64,000 bases of DNA from Psychroserpens damuponensis. GTDB taxonomy: Bacteria; Bacteroidota; Bacteroidia; Flavobacteriales; Flavobacteriaceae. The stretch's first letter is position 1. Each line of letters starts with the position of its first letter. Of the stretch, positions 1 to 7,108 are shown piece by piece. The notes under the pieces are model-generated. The model made no database searches. It had not been told where the DNA came from and was given only the letters and a program-made list of their open reading frames with translations. Position numbers and translations under genes: made by a program. The stretch is taken from positions 186,001-250,000 of the forward strand of contig NZ_JXJO01000024.1 in the NCBI RefSeq assembly GCF_000826655.1. The letters run 5' to 3'.

Positions 1-441
1 CTTGCCTTCAAAAATTTGAATGGCTAGCGTTAAACTTCCGTTAAATTCTTCATTGAGTTTTTGCATAAAACGCATTGAAATTTCTTCATGTGAAATTCCA
101 TTTACAATACTATGCTCCATGGCATGAGAGAATGGACCATGACCAATATCATGCAATAAAATGGCGATATAGAGCGCTCTTTCTTCTTCTTCAGAAATCG
201 TAACACCTTTAAAACTAAGAACATTCACCGCTTTCTGCATAAGATACATGCAACCTATAGCATGATGAAATCTTGTATGATTTGCTCCTGGATATACAAG
301 ATACGATAAACCCATTTGAGAAATTCGTCTAAGCCTTTGGAAATATTTATGTTCAATTAAGTCAAAAATATCCGAATTTGGAATAGTAATAAATCCGTAA
401 ATTGGGTCGTTAAAGATTTTAAGTTTGTTACTTGTCTTCAA
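1..441 (-). CDS. HD-domain phosphohydrolase, N-terminal part (cut by window edge)
   Basis: The frame is open from 441 to the left edge, giving 147 codons of the N-terminal part. The translation carries the metal-binding HD signature LLHDIGHGPFSH preceded by an FQRLRRISQ segment and TRFHHAIG, which is the layout of the HD superfamily of dNTPase-like phosphohydrolases. Enzymes of this family hydrolyse nucleotide phosphates; the substrate cannot be told here. The start is taken as TTG at 441, because a stop codon (447..445) lies just upstream in frame and no ATG is available before the conserved NKLKIFNDPIYG stretch. It is divergent from porX with only 36 bases between them. The C-terminal half lies outside the window. 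Confidence 0.85.
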   Translation of the reverse strand, partial: MKTSNKLKIFNDPIYGFITIPNSDIFDLIEHKYFQRLRRISQMGLSYLVYPGANHTRFHHAIGCMYLMQKAVNVLSFKGVTISEEEERALYIAILLHDIGHGPFSHAMEHSIVNGISHEEISMRFMQKLNEEFNGSLTLAIQIFEGK

Positions 442-468
442 ACACTATGCTTTTACATTAATTTTAAA

Positions 469-476
469 CAAATATA
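469..476 (-). promoter_or_regulatory. Candidate -7 promoter element for the HD gene
   Basis: On the minus strand this reads TATATTTG, a perfect match to the Bacteroidota -7 consensus TAnnTTTG, 28 bases upstream of the TTG start at 441. No clear -33 element was seen. It lies in the 36-base gap shared with the divergent porX gene. Confidence 0.5.
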
Positions 477-477
477 C

Positions 478-2034
478 ATGAACACTATAAATATTCTTTG
501 GGTTGACGACGAAATCGATCTTTTAAAACCACATATCATCTTTTTAGAGCAAAAACAATATAAGGTAACAACCTGCCAAAGTGGTACAGAAGCTATCGAA
601 ATTATTGATGACACCAATTTTGATATTGTGTTCTTAGATGAAAATATGCCTGGACTTACAGGGTTAGAAACACTACATGAAATTAAAGAGCGACGTGCAA
701 ATTTACCAGTAGTAATGATAACTAAAAGTGAAGAGGAATATATTATGGAAGAGGCTATTGGAAATAAAATAGCCGATTATTTGATAAAGCCTGTGAACCC
801 AAATCAGATCTTACTTAGTTTAAAAAAGAATTTAGATCATTCTAGGCTCATTTCAGAAAAAACAACATCAAACTACCAGCAAGAGTTTAGAAAAATTGCG
901 ATGGATATGTCTATGGTTAATAGTTTTGAGGAATGGAGCGATTTATATCAAAAATTGGTGTATTGGGAGTTACAGCTCGAAGATATAGAGGATGTTGGTA
1001 TGACTGAAATTCTAGAATCTCAAAAAAATGAGGCCAATCTACAATTTGGGAAATTTATTGAAAAAAATTATGAAGATTGGTTTGATCATGATTCTGATGG
1101 ACCGATTTTGTCTCATGATTTATTTAAAGAAAAAGTTGTGCCAGAGCTAAGCAAAGACCAACCTACGCTTTTTATTGTGATAGATAACTTGCGTTATGAC
1201 CAATGGAAAGCATTTGAGCCTATCGTCAATAATTACTATAAAAAAATTAGTGAAGAACCGTTTTACAGTATTTTGCCTACAGCAACGCAATATGCTAGAA
1301 ACGCAATATTTTCTGGTCTCACACCTTTAGATATGGAAAGACTACATCCTAATTTATGGAAAAATGATACTGATGATGGTGGTAAAAACATGTTTGAAAA
1401 TGAGTTTCTTCAAGGTCAACTTAAACGATTAGGTTTACAAAACTTGAAAACATCATATCATAAGATCACAAATTTAAAAGCTGGAAAGAAGTTGGTAGAA
1501 AACTTCAAAACCTTAAAAGATGACGATTTATCTGTTATTGTATACAATTTTGTAGATATGCTTTCGCATTCAAAGACTGAAATGGATGTGGTTAAAGAAT
1601 TAGCGTCCAATGACAAATCGTACCGTTCGTTAACAGTGAGTTGGTTTAAAAACTCACCATTATTAGAAATGATTCAACAAGCGCAAAATTTAGGTTTTAA
1701 ATTAATACTCACAACAGATCACGGAACAATAAATGTAAAGAATCCTTCTAAGGTTATTGGAGATCGAGAAACAAGTTTAAATTTACGCTATAAAACAGGT
1801 CGCAGCCTAACATATGAAGATCGAGAGGTAATGGTAGCGAAAGATCCAAAGTCTATTCACTTACCATCTATTAACATGAGTAATTCATTTATTTTTGCTA
1901 AAAGTGACTATTTTTTAGCTTACCCAAACAACTACAATCATTATGTGAGTTACTATAGAAATACGTATCAACATGGAGGTGTGTCTTTAGAAGAAATGAT
2001 TATACCTTTTGTGGTTATGAATCCAAAAACCTAA
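478..2034 (+). CDS. porX: PorX: response regulator with PglZ/alkaline-phosphatase-like effector domain
   Basis: This 518-residue protein has a CheY-like receiver domain (about 4-120) with the acidic pair D10/D11, phosphoacceptor D54 in FLDENMPG and the conserved lysine in YLIKPVNP. A helical linker follows, then a PglZ-type alkaline-phosphatase-fold domain (about 170-518) with the FIVIDNLRYDQW, PTATQYARNAIFSG and TTDHGT motifs that hold the metal and nucleophile residues. This fusion is PorX, the orphan-type regulator that works with PorY and the sigma factor SigP to control type IX secretion genes in Porphyromonas and Flavobacterium. PorX is also described as a zinc-dependent phosphodiesterase. 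It sits beside tsaE, a usual flavobacterial neighbour. The two giant secreted proteins at 7.1-17.3 kb carry T9SS tails and are therefore possible downstream cargo. Confidence 0.93.
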   Translation: MNTINILWVDDEIDLLKPHIIFLEQKQYKVTTCQSGTEAIEIIDDTNFDIVFLDENMPGLTGLETLHEIKERRANLPVVMITKSEEEYIMEEAIGNKIADYLIKPVNPNQILLSLKKNLDHSRLISEKTTSNYQQEFRKIAMDMSMVNSFEEWSDLYQKLVYWELQLEDIEDVGMTEILESQKNEANLQFGKFIEKNYEDWFDHDSDGPILSHDLFKEKVVPELSKDQPTLFIVIDNLRYDQWKAFEPIVNNYYKKISEEPFYSILPTATQYARNAIFSGLTPLDMERLHPNLWKNDTDDGGKNMFENEFLQGQLKRLGLQNLKTSYHKITNLKAGKKLVENFKTLKDDDLSVIVYNFVDMLSHSKTEMDVVKELASNDKSYRSLTVSWFKNSPLLEMIQQAQNLGFKLILTTDHGTINVKNPSKVIGDRETSLNLRYKTGRSLTYEDREVMVAKDPKSIHLPSINMSNSFIFAKSDYFLAYPNNYNHYVSYYRNTYQHGGVSLEEMIIPFVVMNPKT

Positions 2035-2066
2035 TACTATTATGTTTATGTAAAACAAAGAAAATG

Positions 2067-2098
2067 AAGCCATTGTGTTTAAAACCACAATGGTTTTT
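2067..2098 (+). terminator. Rho-independent terminator after porX
   Basis: An inverted repeat CCATTGTG (2070-2077) pairs with CACAATGG (2086-2093) across an 8-base loop and is followed by a run of T. It lies 35 bases after the porX stop codon. Confidence 0.7.
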
Positions 2099-2277
2099 CT
2101 ACTTGTATTGACTATACATTTGACTCTAAAGTCTAAATATTAGACTTACAAAATTTGGTTTAAAAATCCTACGTAATGCAAAAATCCTCGATGAAATACA
2201 CTTATTTCTAGCATTTACCAATAATTATACTTATAATTGCATTATTGGAAAGGACTTTACACGTTTAACTATTAACG

Positions 2278-2724
2278 ATGACTCAATTATTAGAACTTGA
2301 TTATCAATTAGAAGACATAGATATTGTTGCAAAACAAATTTTAAATCATACAACTTCTAAAACCTTACTTTTCTATGGAGACATGGGTGCTGGTAAAACC
2401 ACACTTATTAAGTCTTTAGTTAAGTTACTGGGTAGTAATGACGATGTTAGTAGTCCAACATTTTCTATAGTAAATGAATATAGATCAAAAAAAGATTCTA
2501 TTTTTCATTTTGATTTGTACAGAATTAACGATGAAGAAGAAGCATTAAATTTTGGTTTTGAAGACTATTTAAATCCCATGAATTGGGTGTTTATAGAATG
2601 GCCACAACATGCTAAAAATTTGCTTCCAGAGGACTCAAATGTTGTAGAAATTTCTTACAAAAATAAAACCTCAAGAATACTCAAATTGAGCCAAATACAT
2701 ATTATTAACCCAGTAAACAAGTAA
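2278..2724 (+). CDS. tsaE: TsaE: tRNA threonylcarbamoyladenosine biosynthesis ATPase
   Basis: The 148-residue length is normal for TsaE. A P-loop GDMGAGKTTL lies at about residues 35-44, followed by SSPTFSIVNEY and the FHFDLYRI and FIEWPQ motifs that are hallmarks of the family. TsaE is the cytoplasmic ATPase partner of the TsaB/TsaD complex that makes the t6A37 modification on ANN-decoding tRNAs. It follows porX at a distance of about 240 bases with a terminator between them, so it probably has its own promoter. The ATG at 2278 fits the family's N terminus. Confidence 0.93.
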   Translation: MTQLLELDYQLEDIDIVAKQILNHTTSKTLLFYGDMGAGKTTLIKSLVKLLGSNDDVSSPTFSIVNEYRSKKDSIFHFDLYRINDEEEALNFGFEDYLNPMNWVFIEWPQHAKNLLPEDSNVVEISYKNKTSRILKLSQIHIINPVNK

Positions 2725-2863
2725 AAAAGCAGTGAAATAGTGAAAATAAATTAGCAACCTTACACCACGTTATAGTTACAAAGTACGGAAAAACCGTAAT
2801 CATAAGACGATTATTGAGCGTTTTTTAACACTCATTTTAACATTTTAAAATATAAGGCTAACT

Positions 2864-2871
2864 TATATTTG
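2864..2871 (+). promoter_or_regulatory. Candidate -7 promoter element for the 47-residue peptide gene
   Basis: The sequence TATATTTG matches TAnnTTTG exactly and lies 29 bases before the ATG at 2900. It supports transcription beginning ahead of the small peptide rather than just before the ATG at 2985. Confidence 0.55.
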
Positions 2872-2899
2872 AATAATTAATTATTTAATCCCTTACATT

Positions 2900-3043
2900 A
2901 TGAAAACTAAAAAGTACGTACTCGCTATCGCGATTTTCGGTGGAATGTTATTCACTGCTCATGCAACTGATTTAATCAATTTAGATGGACAAACTAAAAC
3001 TGAAATCGAAAGAAAGAAATTCAGAGTACCGCCAAACGGATAA
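2900..3043 (+). CDS. Small predicted exported peptide, 47 residues
   Basis: An ATG at 2900 opens a 47-codon frame ending in TAA at 3041-3043. The first 22 residues look like a signal peptide: basic MKTKK, a hydrophobic core (VLAIAIFGGMLFTA) and an Ala-His-Ala cleavage site. The remaining 25 residues are hydrophilic and end in KKFRVPPNG. A TAnnTTTG promoter element lies 29 bases upstream. The function is unknown. The frame overlaps the start of the next membrane-protein gene by 59 bases in a different register. The signal peptide and promoter argue that it is real, but it was found by eye and has no homology support here. Confidence 0.6.
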   Translation: MKTKKYVLAIAIFGGMLFTAHATDLINLDGQTKTEIERKKFRVPPNG

Positions 3044-3539
3044 AAACGTTAGTAGAAAAAACTTGATAATTGGGAGTTTAATAGGAACTTATGTTGCTAT
3101 AACTCCCTTTTTGTTTTATTTATATGAGTATGTTCCTAATACGCAAGTGTGGGAAACATTTTTGTTTACCTATGATAGTAATCTTTGGGGTGATGCAAAT
3201 CTTTCCATGTGGATTTTGACCGGTAAAGCTGTTCCATTTGTACTGTTACTTATTTGGTTTTTTACTAATAGAAACTGGTGGTACCACGCGTTAATTGTAC
3301 CAATTGTAATGTATGCTTTCCAAATTGTTGGTTTAATTTATAATGATATTGCTAATGTAGATGAGTTAGATTGGCTTTATATGATTCCTTTAATGGCTAT
3401 TATAATACCTTCAATTTATCTAATTAGGGCAAAGATGTTTAATAAAATAAACGATGCCGATAAATCCATGCAAGAATTAGAAGAAGAGTTTATGATGAAA
3501 CCCAAAGGTGTTTGGTCTAGAATTAAGCAGTATTTTTAA
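2985..3539 (+). CDS. Four-helix membrane protein of unknown function (paralogue 1)
   Basis: This 184-residue protein has four predicted membrane segments (about residues 26-50, 74-96, 99-121 and 130-148) and a charged C-terminal tail with MQELEEEF. The loop FFTNRNWWYHAL between helices 2 and 3 recurs in divergent form in the two minus-strand proteins at 4073-5271 (WYFTSKHWWRHS and WFITCLNRWRYV), so the three are paralogues. No catalytic motif is visible. The ATG at 2985 gives a 59-base overlap with the peptide gene; an in-frame TTG at 3063 would remove the overlap but would start just before helix 1. I kept the ATG because the upstream residues (TDKNVSRKN) look coding. A strong terminator follows. 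Confidence 0.75.
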   Translation: MDKLKLKSKERNSEYRQTDKNVSRKNLIIGSLIGTYVAITPFLFYLYEYVPNTQVWETFLFTYDSNLWGDANLSMWILTGKAVPFVLLLIWFFTNRNWWYHALIVPIVMYAFQIVGLIYNDIANVDELDWLYMIPLMAIIIPSIYLIRAKMFNKINDADKSMQELEEEFMMKPKGVWSRIKQYF

Positions 3540-3566
3540 TAATTATCACAAAGTTAAACAGCTAAG

Positions 3567-3603
3567 AATCCCACAATTTATTTAACAATTGTGGGATTTT
3601 TAG
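3567..3603 (+). terminator. Rho-independent terminator after the four-helix membrane protein
   Basis: A perfect 12-base inverted repeat, AATCCCACAATT (3567-3578) and AATTGTGGGATT (3587-3598), encloses an 8-base loop and is followed by a T-rich tail. It is 28 bases after the stop codon. Confidence 0.85.
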
Positions 3604-3655
3604 TTAAATAATTTACTTTTCTCATATAGATTACTAATATTTAAGTGAAAAAAAT

Positions 3656-3663
3656 TACATTTG
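3656..3663 (+). promoter_or_regulatory. -7 promoter element for the XRE-like regulator
   Basis: TACATTTG matches TAnnTTTG exactly, 43 bases before the ATG at 3706. The TTG inside this element at 3661 could be mistaken for a start codon of the gene, but as part of the promoter it should not be translated. Confidence 0.6.
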
Positions 3664-3705
3664 CAATACTTAAATCCCTCTTACTCTAACATAACCCTAA
3701 TTATA

Positions 3706-4068
3706 ATGAGTAAAACAATACATAGAATTATCCAATTATTATCTGCTCTTGACTTGAGTGCCAGACAGTTTGACATATCCATTGGTAGTGCTAATGGTTA
3801 CACCTTGCGTATGCAAAAAAATAATGCATCTGTTGGTAGCGATGTCATTGAGCGCATAGTTAAAAAATATCCACAAATTAATTTAGTTTGGTTAATTACA
3901 GGTCAAGGAGAAATGTTTTTAAAAGACATGCCTAAACCAAAAGTTAGAACCAAAGCTGAAATTGAAGCTTACATTGATGACAAACTTAAGCAACAATGGT
4001 CTGACGAAAAGCGCGCTTTACTAGATGAAGTTTTAATGGAAATAGAGAAGGCTAATAAAGCTATTTAA
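3706..4068 (+). CDS. XRE/CI-repressor-like helix-turn-helix protein
   Basis: This 120-residue protein begins MSKTIHRIIQLLSALDLSA and has an N-terminal helix-turn-helix region (about 1-70) ending in INLVWLITGQGEMFL, a signature of the small Bacteroidota XRE regulators that resemble phage CI repressors. The C terminus is helical and charged and may mediate dimerisation. The frame is open back to a TTG at 3661, but that codon lies inside a TAnnTTTG promoter element, so the ATG at 3706 is preferred. The gene converges with the minus-strand gene ending at 4073, with only 4 bases between them and no visible terminator. Targets are unknown. Confidence 0.8.
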   Translation: MSKTIHRIIQLLSALDLSARQFDISIGSANGYTLRMQKNNASVGSDVIERIVKKYPQINLVWLITGQGEMFLKDMPKPKVRTKAEIEAYIDDKLKQQWSDEKRALLDEVLMEIEKANKAI

Positions 4069-4072
4069 ATAT

Positions 4073-4678
4073 TTATTGTAATTGATCTCTTAAAGTGATC
4101 AGTTTTGTTAAATACTCTTTTTTATCCATCATATCCTTTTGTGATTGTAACATATTAAGTTCGTTTTTCACAAACTTATACTGTTTAGCATCAAACTTAG
4201 AAAGTTTATTAATCTCTTTATTAATCCCAATATTTGACTTTAGTTCTTTCATTCTAAAACCAATTTTATTTGAAATAAAGTTCAATAGTAATAAATAGGG
4301 AATAGATATTATTAAACTATCTGAATATTCCACATCAAAATCAAAACCATACTTTAATAAACCGATATTCAAAGTTATTTTATAAATCTCCACTATAATT
4401 GTAAAAAATAGTACATATCTCCATCTGTTCAGACAAGTAATAAACCACAATGATAATATTGAAAGGGTAAGCAGTTTAATGTAGAAAATCCAAATTAAGT
4501 AATCTAAATCTTTTAAACCATCTAAATTAAGAGATAAAATATCTGAATACCAAATTGCACTATCAGTAGGAACAAGACGGTAAGTAAAAAACAAAAATGG
4601 TAGAATAACAATTAACACAAGAATTATTAAATCTCTTAGGTAACGTCTGTCATTTGATATGTTTTTTAGAGATGTCAT
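4073..4678 (-). CDS. Four-helix membrane protein of unknown function (paralogue 2)
   Basis: This 201-residue protein has four predicted membrane segments (around residues 14-32, 62-80, 86-107 and 122-138) followed by a Lys/Glu-rich, coiled-coil-like tail of about 60 residues. The second and third segments flank WFITCLNRWRYV, aligning with the equivalent loops in its neighbours at 2985 and 4681. It lies 2 bases downstream of paralogue 3 on the same strand, so the two are probably co-transcribed. No enzyme motif was seen and the function is unknown. Confidence 0.7.
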   Translation of the reverse strand: MTSLKNISNDRRYLRDLIILVLIVILPFLFFTYRLVPTDSAIWYSDILSLNLDGLKDLDYLIWIFYIKLLTLSILSLWFITCLNRWRYVLFFTIIVEIYKITLNIGLLKYGFDFDVEYSDSLIISIPYLLLLNFISNKIGFRMKELKSNIGINKEINKLSKFDAKQYKFVKNELNMLQSQKDMMDKKEYLTKLITLRDQLQ

Positions 4679-4680
4679 AA

Positions 4681-5271
4681 TTATATTTTATAAAATTCAT
4701 CTCTTAATGCTTTAAGAGTATTTAAATAGTTAACAGCTTCTTTCTTATGTAATTTTTGTGCTTTTAACATTGTTACTTTTTCTTGTAAAGTGTCCAAATC
4801 CGTTTTCTTATATTTTTTTAAAGTCAAAAAAACCTCATCAATCTCAATATCTATATTTGTTTTAAGTTCTTGCGCTAGTCTATATTGATTTAATTTATGA
4901 GAAACTAAAAAAATCATCAAAATAATAGGAATTGTAATAGGTAAACTGGTTATGAATTCTATTTCATCTAAAGAATCTTGATTAGGGTTAAGTGTGCTAA
5001 TTAGCTTCACTAATTCAATAGATATTATAATTAAAATTGAATGTCTCCACCAATGTTTAGAAGTGAAATACCATATTAAGCAAAAAGCAATAATTAAAAT
5101 TTTCATTTTTGAAAAATGAAATAGACCCCAAAAACTATAAAAATCGAATTCACTAATATTTCCTTGTATATCCAAAATATTATTTGAATAATAACTCATT
5201 GTAACACATACAATTAATATAGAAATTAAAACATCCTTACTCCTTATATTTTGCAAACCAAATTTATTCAT
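4681..5271 (-). CDS. Four-helix membrane protein of unknown function (paralogue 3)
   Basis: This 196-residue protein is the first gene of a two-gene minus-strand unit. It shares the four-segment layout and the WYFTSKHWWRHS loop with the protein at 2985, and its C-terminal tail (ELKTNIDIEIDEV, then LQEKVTMLKAQK and TLKALRDEF) resembles the tail of paralogue 2, which ends TKLITLRDQLQ. This supports a tandem duplication followed by divergence. No promoter consensus was found upstream in the 87 bases shared with the divergent alanine dehydrogenase gene. Function unknown. Confidence 0.7.
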   Translation of the reverse strand: MNKFGLQNIRSKDVLISILIVCVTMSYYSNNILDIQGNISEFDFYSFWGLFHFSKMKILIIAFCLIWYFTSKHWWRHSILIIISIELVKLISTLNPNQDSLDEIEFITSLPITIPIILMIFLVSHKLNQYRLAQELKTNIDIEIDEVFLTLKKYKKTDLDTLQEKVTMLKAQKLHKKEAVNYLNTLKALRDEFYKI

Positions 5272-5358
5272 AGAAAATAATCACGAACTAATATATAAAA
5301 ACTAAAATTGGAAATACTAAATAATTATTTGTAATTTGAGTTACCAATTAAAAACTCA

Positions 5359-6558
5359 ATGAGCGAATCACTATCTCCCTTTACAAAAGCACAATTATTA
5401 CCACAAGAAGAGACTCTTGAAGTCTACAAAAAGAAAGGTGATTTATTTATAGGCATCCCTAAAGAAACTCATTTTCAAGAAAAACGAGTGTGTTTAACTC
5501 CAGATGCAGTTCATGCATTGGTTTCAAACGGTCATCGTGTGATGTTTGAATCTGGCGCAGGAGAAGGCGCAAATTTTAAAGACAAAGCATATAGTGATGC
5601 AGGTGCAGAAGTTACTAGAGATACCGAAAAAGTGTTCTCCTGCCCTATTATTCTAAAAGTAGAACCACCTTCTATCGATGAAATTAAACTCATAAATCCG
5701 CAAACCTTATTAATTTCAGCGTTACAACTTAAAACTCAAAACAAAAATTATTTTAAAGCATTGGCTTCAAAACGCATTACGGCATTGGCCTTTGAGTTCA
5801 TAAAAGATGACGATGGTGCCTATCCTGCAGTACGCTCATTGAGTGAAATTGCAGGAACTGCTTCTATTTTAATCGCCTCTGAACTTTTATCAAATGTAAA
5901 TGGAGGAAACGGACTCATGTTAGGCAACATAAGTGGAGTTCCTCCAACTGAGGTCGTGATAATTGGTGCTGGAACTGTTGGAGAATTTGCTGCAAGATCG
6001 GCTATTGGCCTTGGTGCTAATGTGAAAATTTTTGATAGCTCAATCACAAAATTACGCTGTGTACAATCTAATTTAGGACGCACATTATATACCTCAACCT
6101 TACAGCCTAAAAACTTATTAAAAGCTTTAAAACGTTGTGATGTTGCCATTGGTGCTGTTCGAGGAAATAACCGCTCTCCAATAGTTGTTACAGAAGCTAT
6201 GGTAAATGCTATGAAATCTGGATCTTTAGTTATTGATGTGAGTATTGATATGGGTGGTTGCTTTGAAACTAGCGAAATAACTAACCATGATCAACCAACT
6301 TTTGATTATAATGGTGTAACACATTATTGTGTTCCAAATATTCCTGCGCGATACTCTCGCTCTGCTTCTGTATCTCTCAGTAATATATTTACGCCTTACC
6401 TTTTAAAAATTGCTGAAGATGGTGGAATAGAAAATGCTATCCGTTTTGATCGTGGTTTAAAAAATGGGTTGTATTTTTACCACGGAATTTTAACAAACAA
6501 ATCTGTAGCCAATTGGTTTGATCTAGACTACAGCGATCTTAACTTGTTAATTTTCTAG
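5359..6558 (+). CDS. ald: Alanine dehydrogenase
   Basis: This 399-residue protein catalyses the NAD-dependent interconversion of L-alanine and pyruvate plus ammonium in the cytoplasm. The AlaDh/PNT N-terminal domain starts at about residue 30 with IGIPKETHFQEKRVCLTPD and includes ESGAGEGANFKD. The Rossmann motif VVIIGAGTVGEFAARS lies at about residues 199-214, and VIDVSIDMGGCFETS near the active site is conserved. It is about 25 residues longer at the N terminus than the classical 370-residue enzyme. The next gene follows after 15 bases and is probably co-transcribed. Confidence 0.92.
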   Translation: MSESLSPFTKAQLLPQEETLEVYKKKGDLFIGIPKETHFQEKRVCLTPDAVHALVSNGHRVMFESGAGEGANFKDKAYSDAGAEVTRDTEKVFSCPIILKVEPPSIDEIKLINPQTLLISALQLKTQNKNYFKALASKRITALAFEFIKDDDGAYPAVRSLSEIAGTASILIASELLSNVNGGNGLMLGNISGVPPTEVVIIGAGTVGEFAARSAIGLGANVKIFDSSITKLRCVQSNLGRTLYTSTLQPKNLLKALKRCDVAIGAVRGNNRSPIVVTEAMVNAMKSGSLVIDVSIDMGGCFETSEITNHDQPTFDYNGVTHYCVPNIPARYSRSASVSLSNIFTPYLLKIAEDGGIENAIRFDRGLKNGLYFYHGILTNKSVANWFDLDYSDLNLLIF

Positions 6559-6573
6559 TAAAAAAAATAACTC

Positions 6574-6945
6574 ATGAAATTATTACATCGAATTGGTTAC
6601 TATTTGGGAGGATTCTCAATAGGCTTAGTTTTATTAGCCTTTTTTTTAGGCGGTAAAAAAACATCTTGTGCCTATGGTCCAAATGCAAGAACAATCAAGA
6701 ATATTTCTATTAAAGATCGTTTCTATTCTGAAGACACCAAACTTGCCATGCAAACCTACAGTTTAGACTCTCTTGCTGTTTCAGAATTAATTAATACAAG
6801 TAATGTCAACTTTTCAAAAAGTGATACTAAAGCAGATTCTTGTAAAGTCTATTTACTCGAAAATGAGATTGATGATAAAGATGTCGAACTTTGGGTTAAG
6901 AATTGTGATTCAACTGCTACATTAGAAAAATTAATTATAAAATAA
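6574..6945 (+). CDS. Small membrane-anchored protein, possibly DUF4258
   Basis: This 123-residue protein has one N-terminal hydrophobic segment (GGFSIGLVLLAFFLGG, about residues 12-27) followed by KKTSCAYGPNART and a soluble domain of about 85 residues with three further cysteines. It looks like an inner-membrane-anchored protein with its body either in the cytoplasm or the periplasm. It follows alanine dehydrogenase by 15 bases. From memory it resembles proteins annotated DUF4258 next to this gene in other flavobacteria, but I could not verify that. Function unknown. Confidence 0.65.
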   Translation: MKLLHRIGYYLGGFSIGLVLLAFFLGGKKTSCAYGPNARTIKNISIKDRFYSEDTKLAMQTYSLDSLAVSELINTSNVNFSKSDTKADSCKVYLLENEIDDKDVELWVKNCDSTATLEKLIIK

Positions 6946-7050
6946 AGGGGTTATAGTTTCATTTTTATATAATGAAATCGTCTTATTTAAGAATGATATC
7001 AAATTTGTGTTCTAACCTGTAAACAATTACAGTCACCTTGAAGATTTCAT

Positions 7051-7084
7051 TAAAAAAGTCCAGATCAATTAAGATCTGAACTTT
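7051..7084 (-). terminator. Terminator of the MAM-repeat secreted protein gene
   Basis: Read on the minus strand, AGTTCAGATC pairs with GATCTGGACT (one G-U pair) around a 6-base loop, followed by a run of T (7052-7057 on the plus strand as A). It lies 25 bases past the stop codon at 7109. Confidence 0.75.
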
Positions 7085-7108
7085 AAATAAAATATAAACT
7101 AGTACTAT

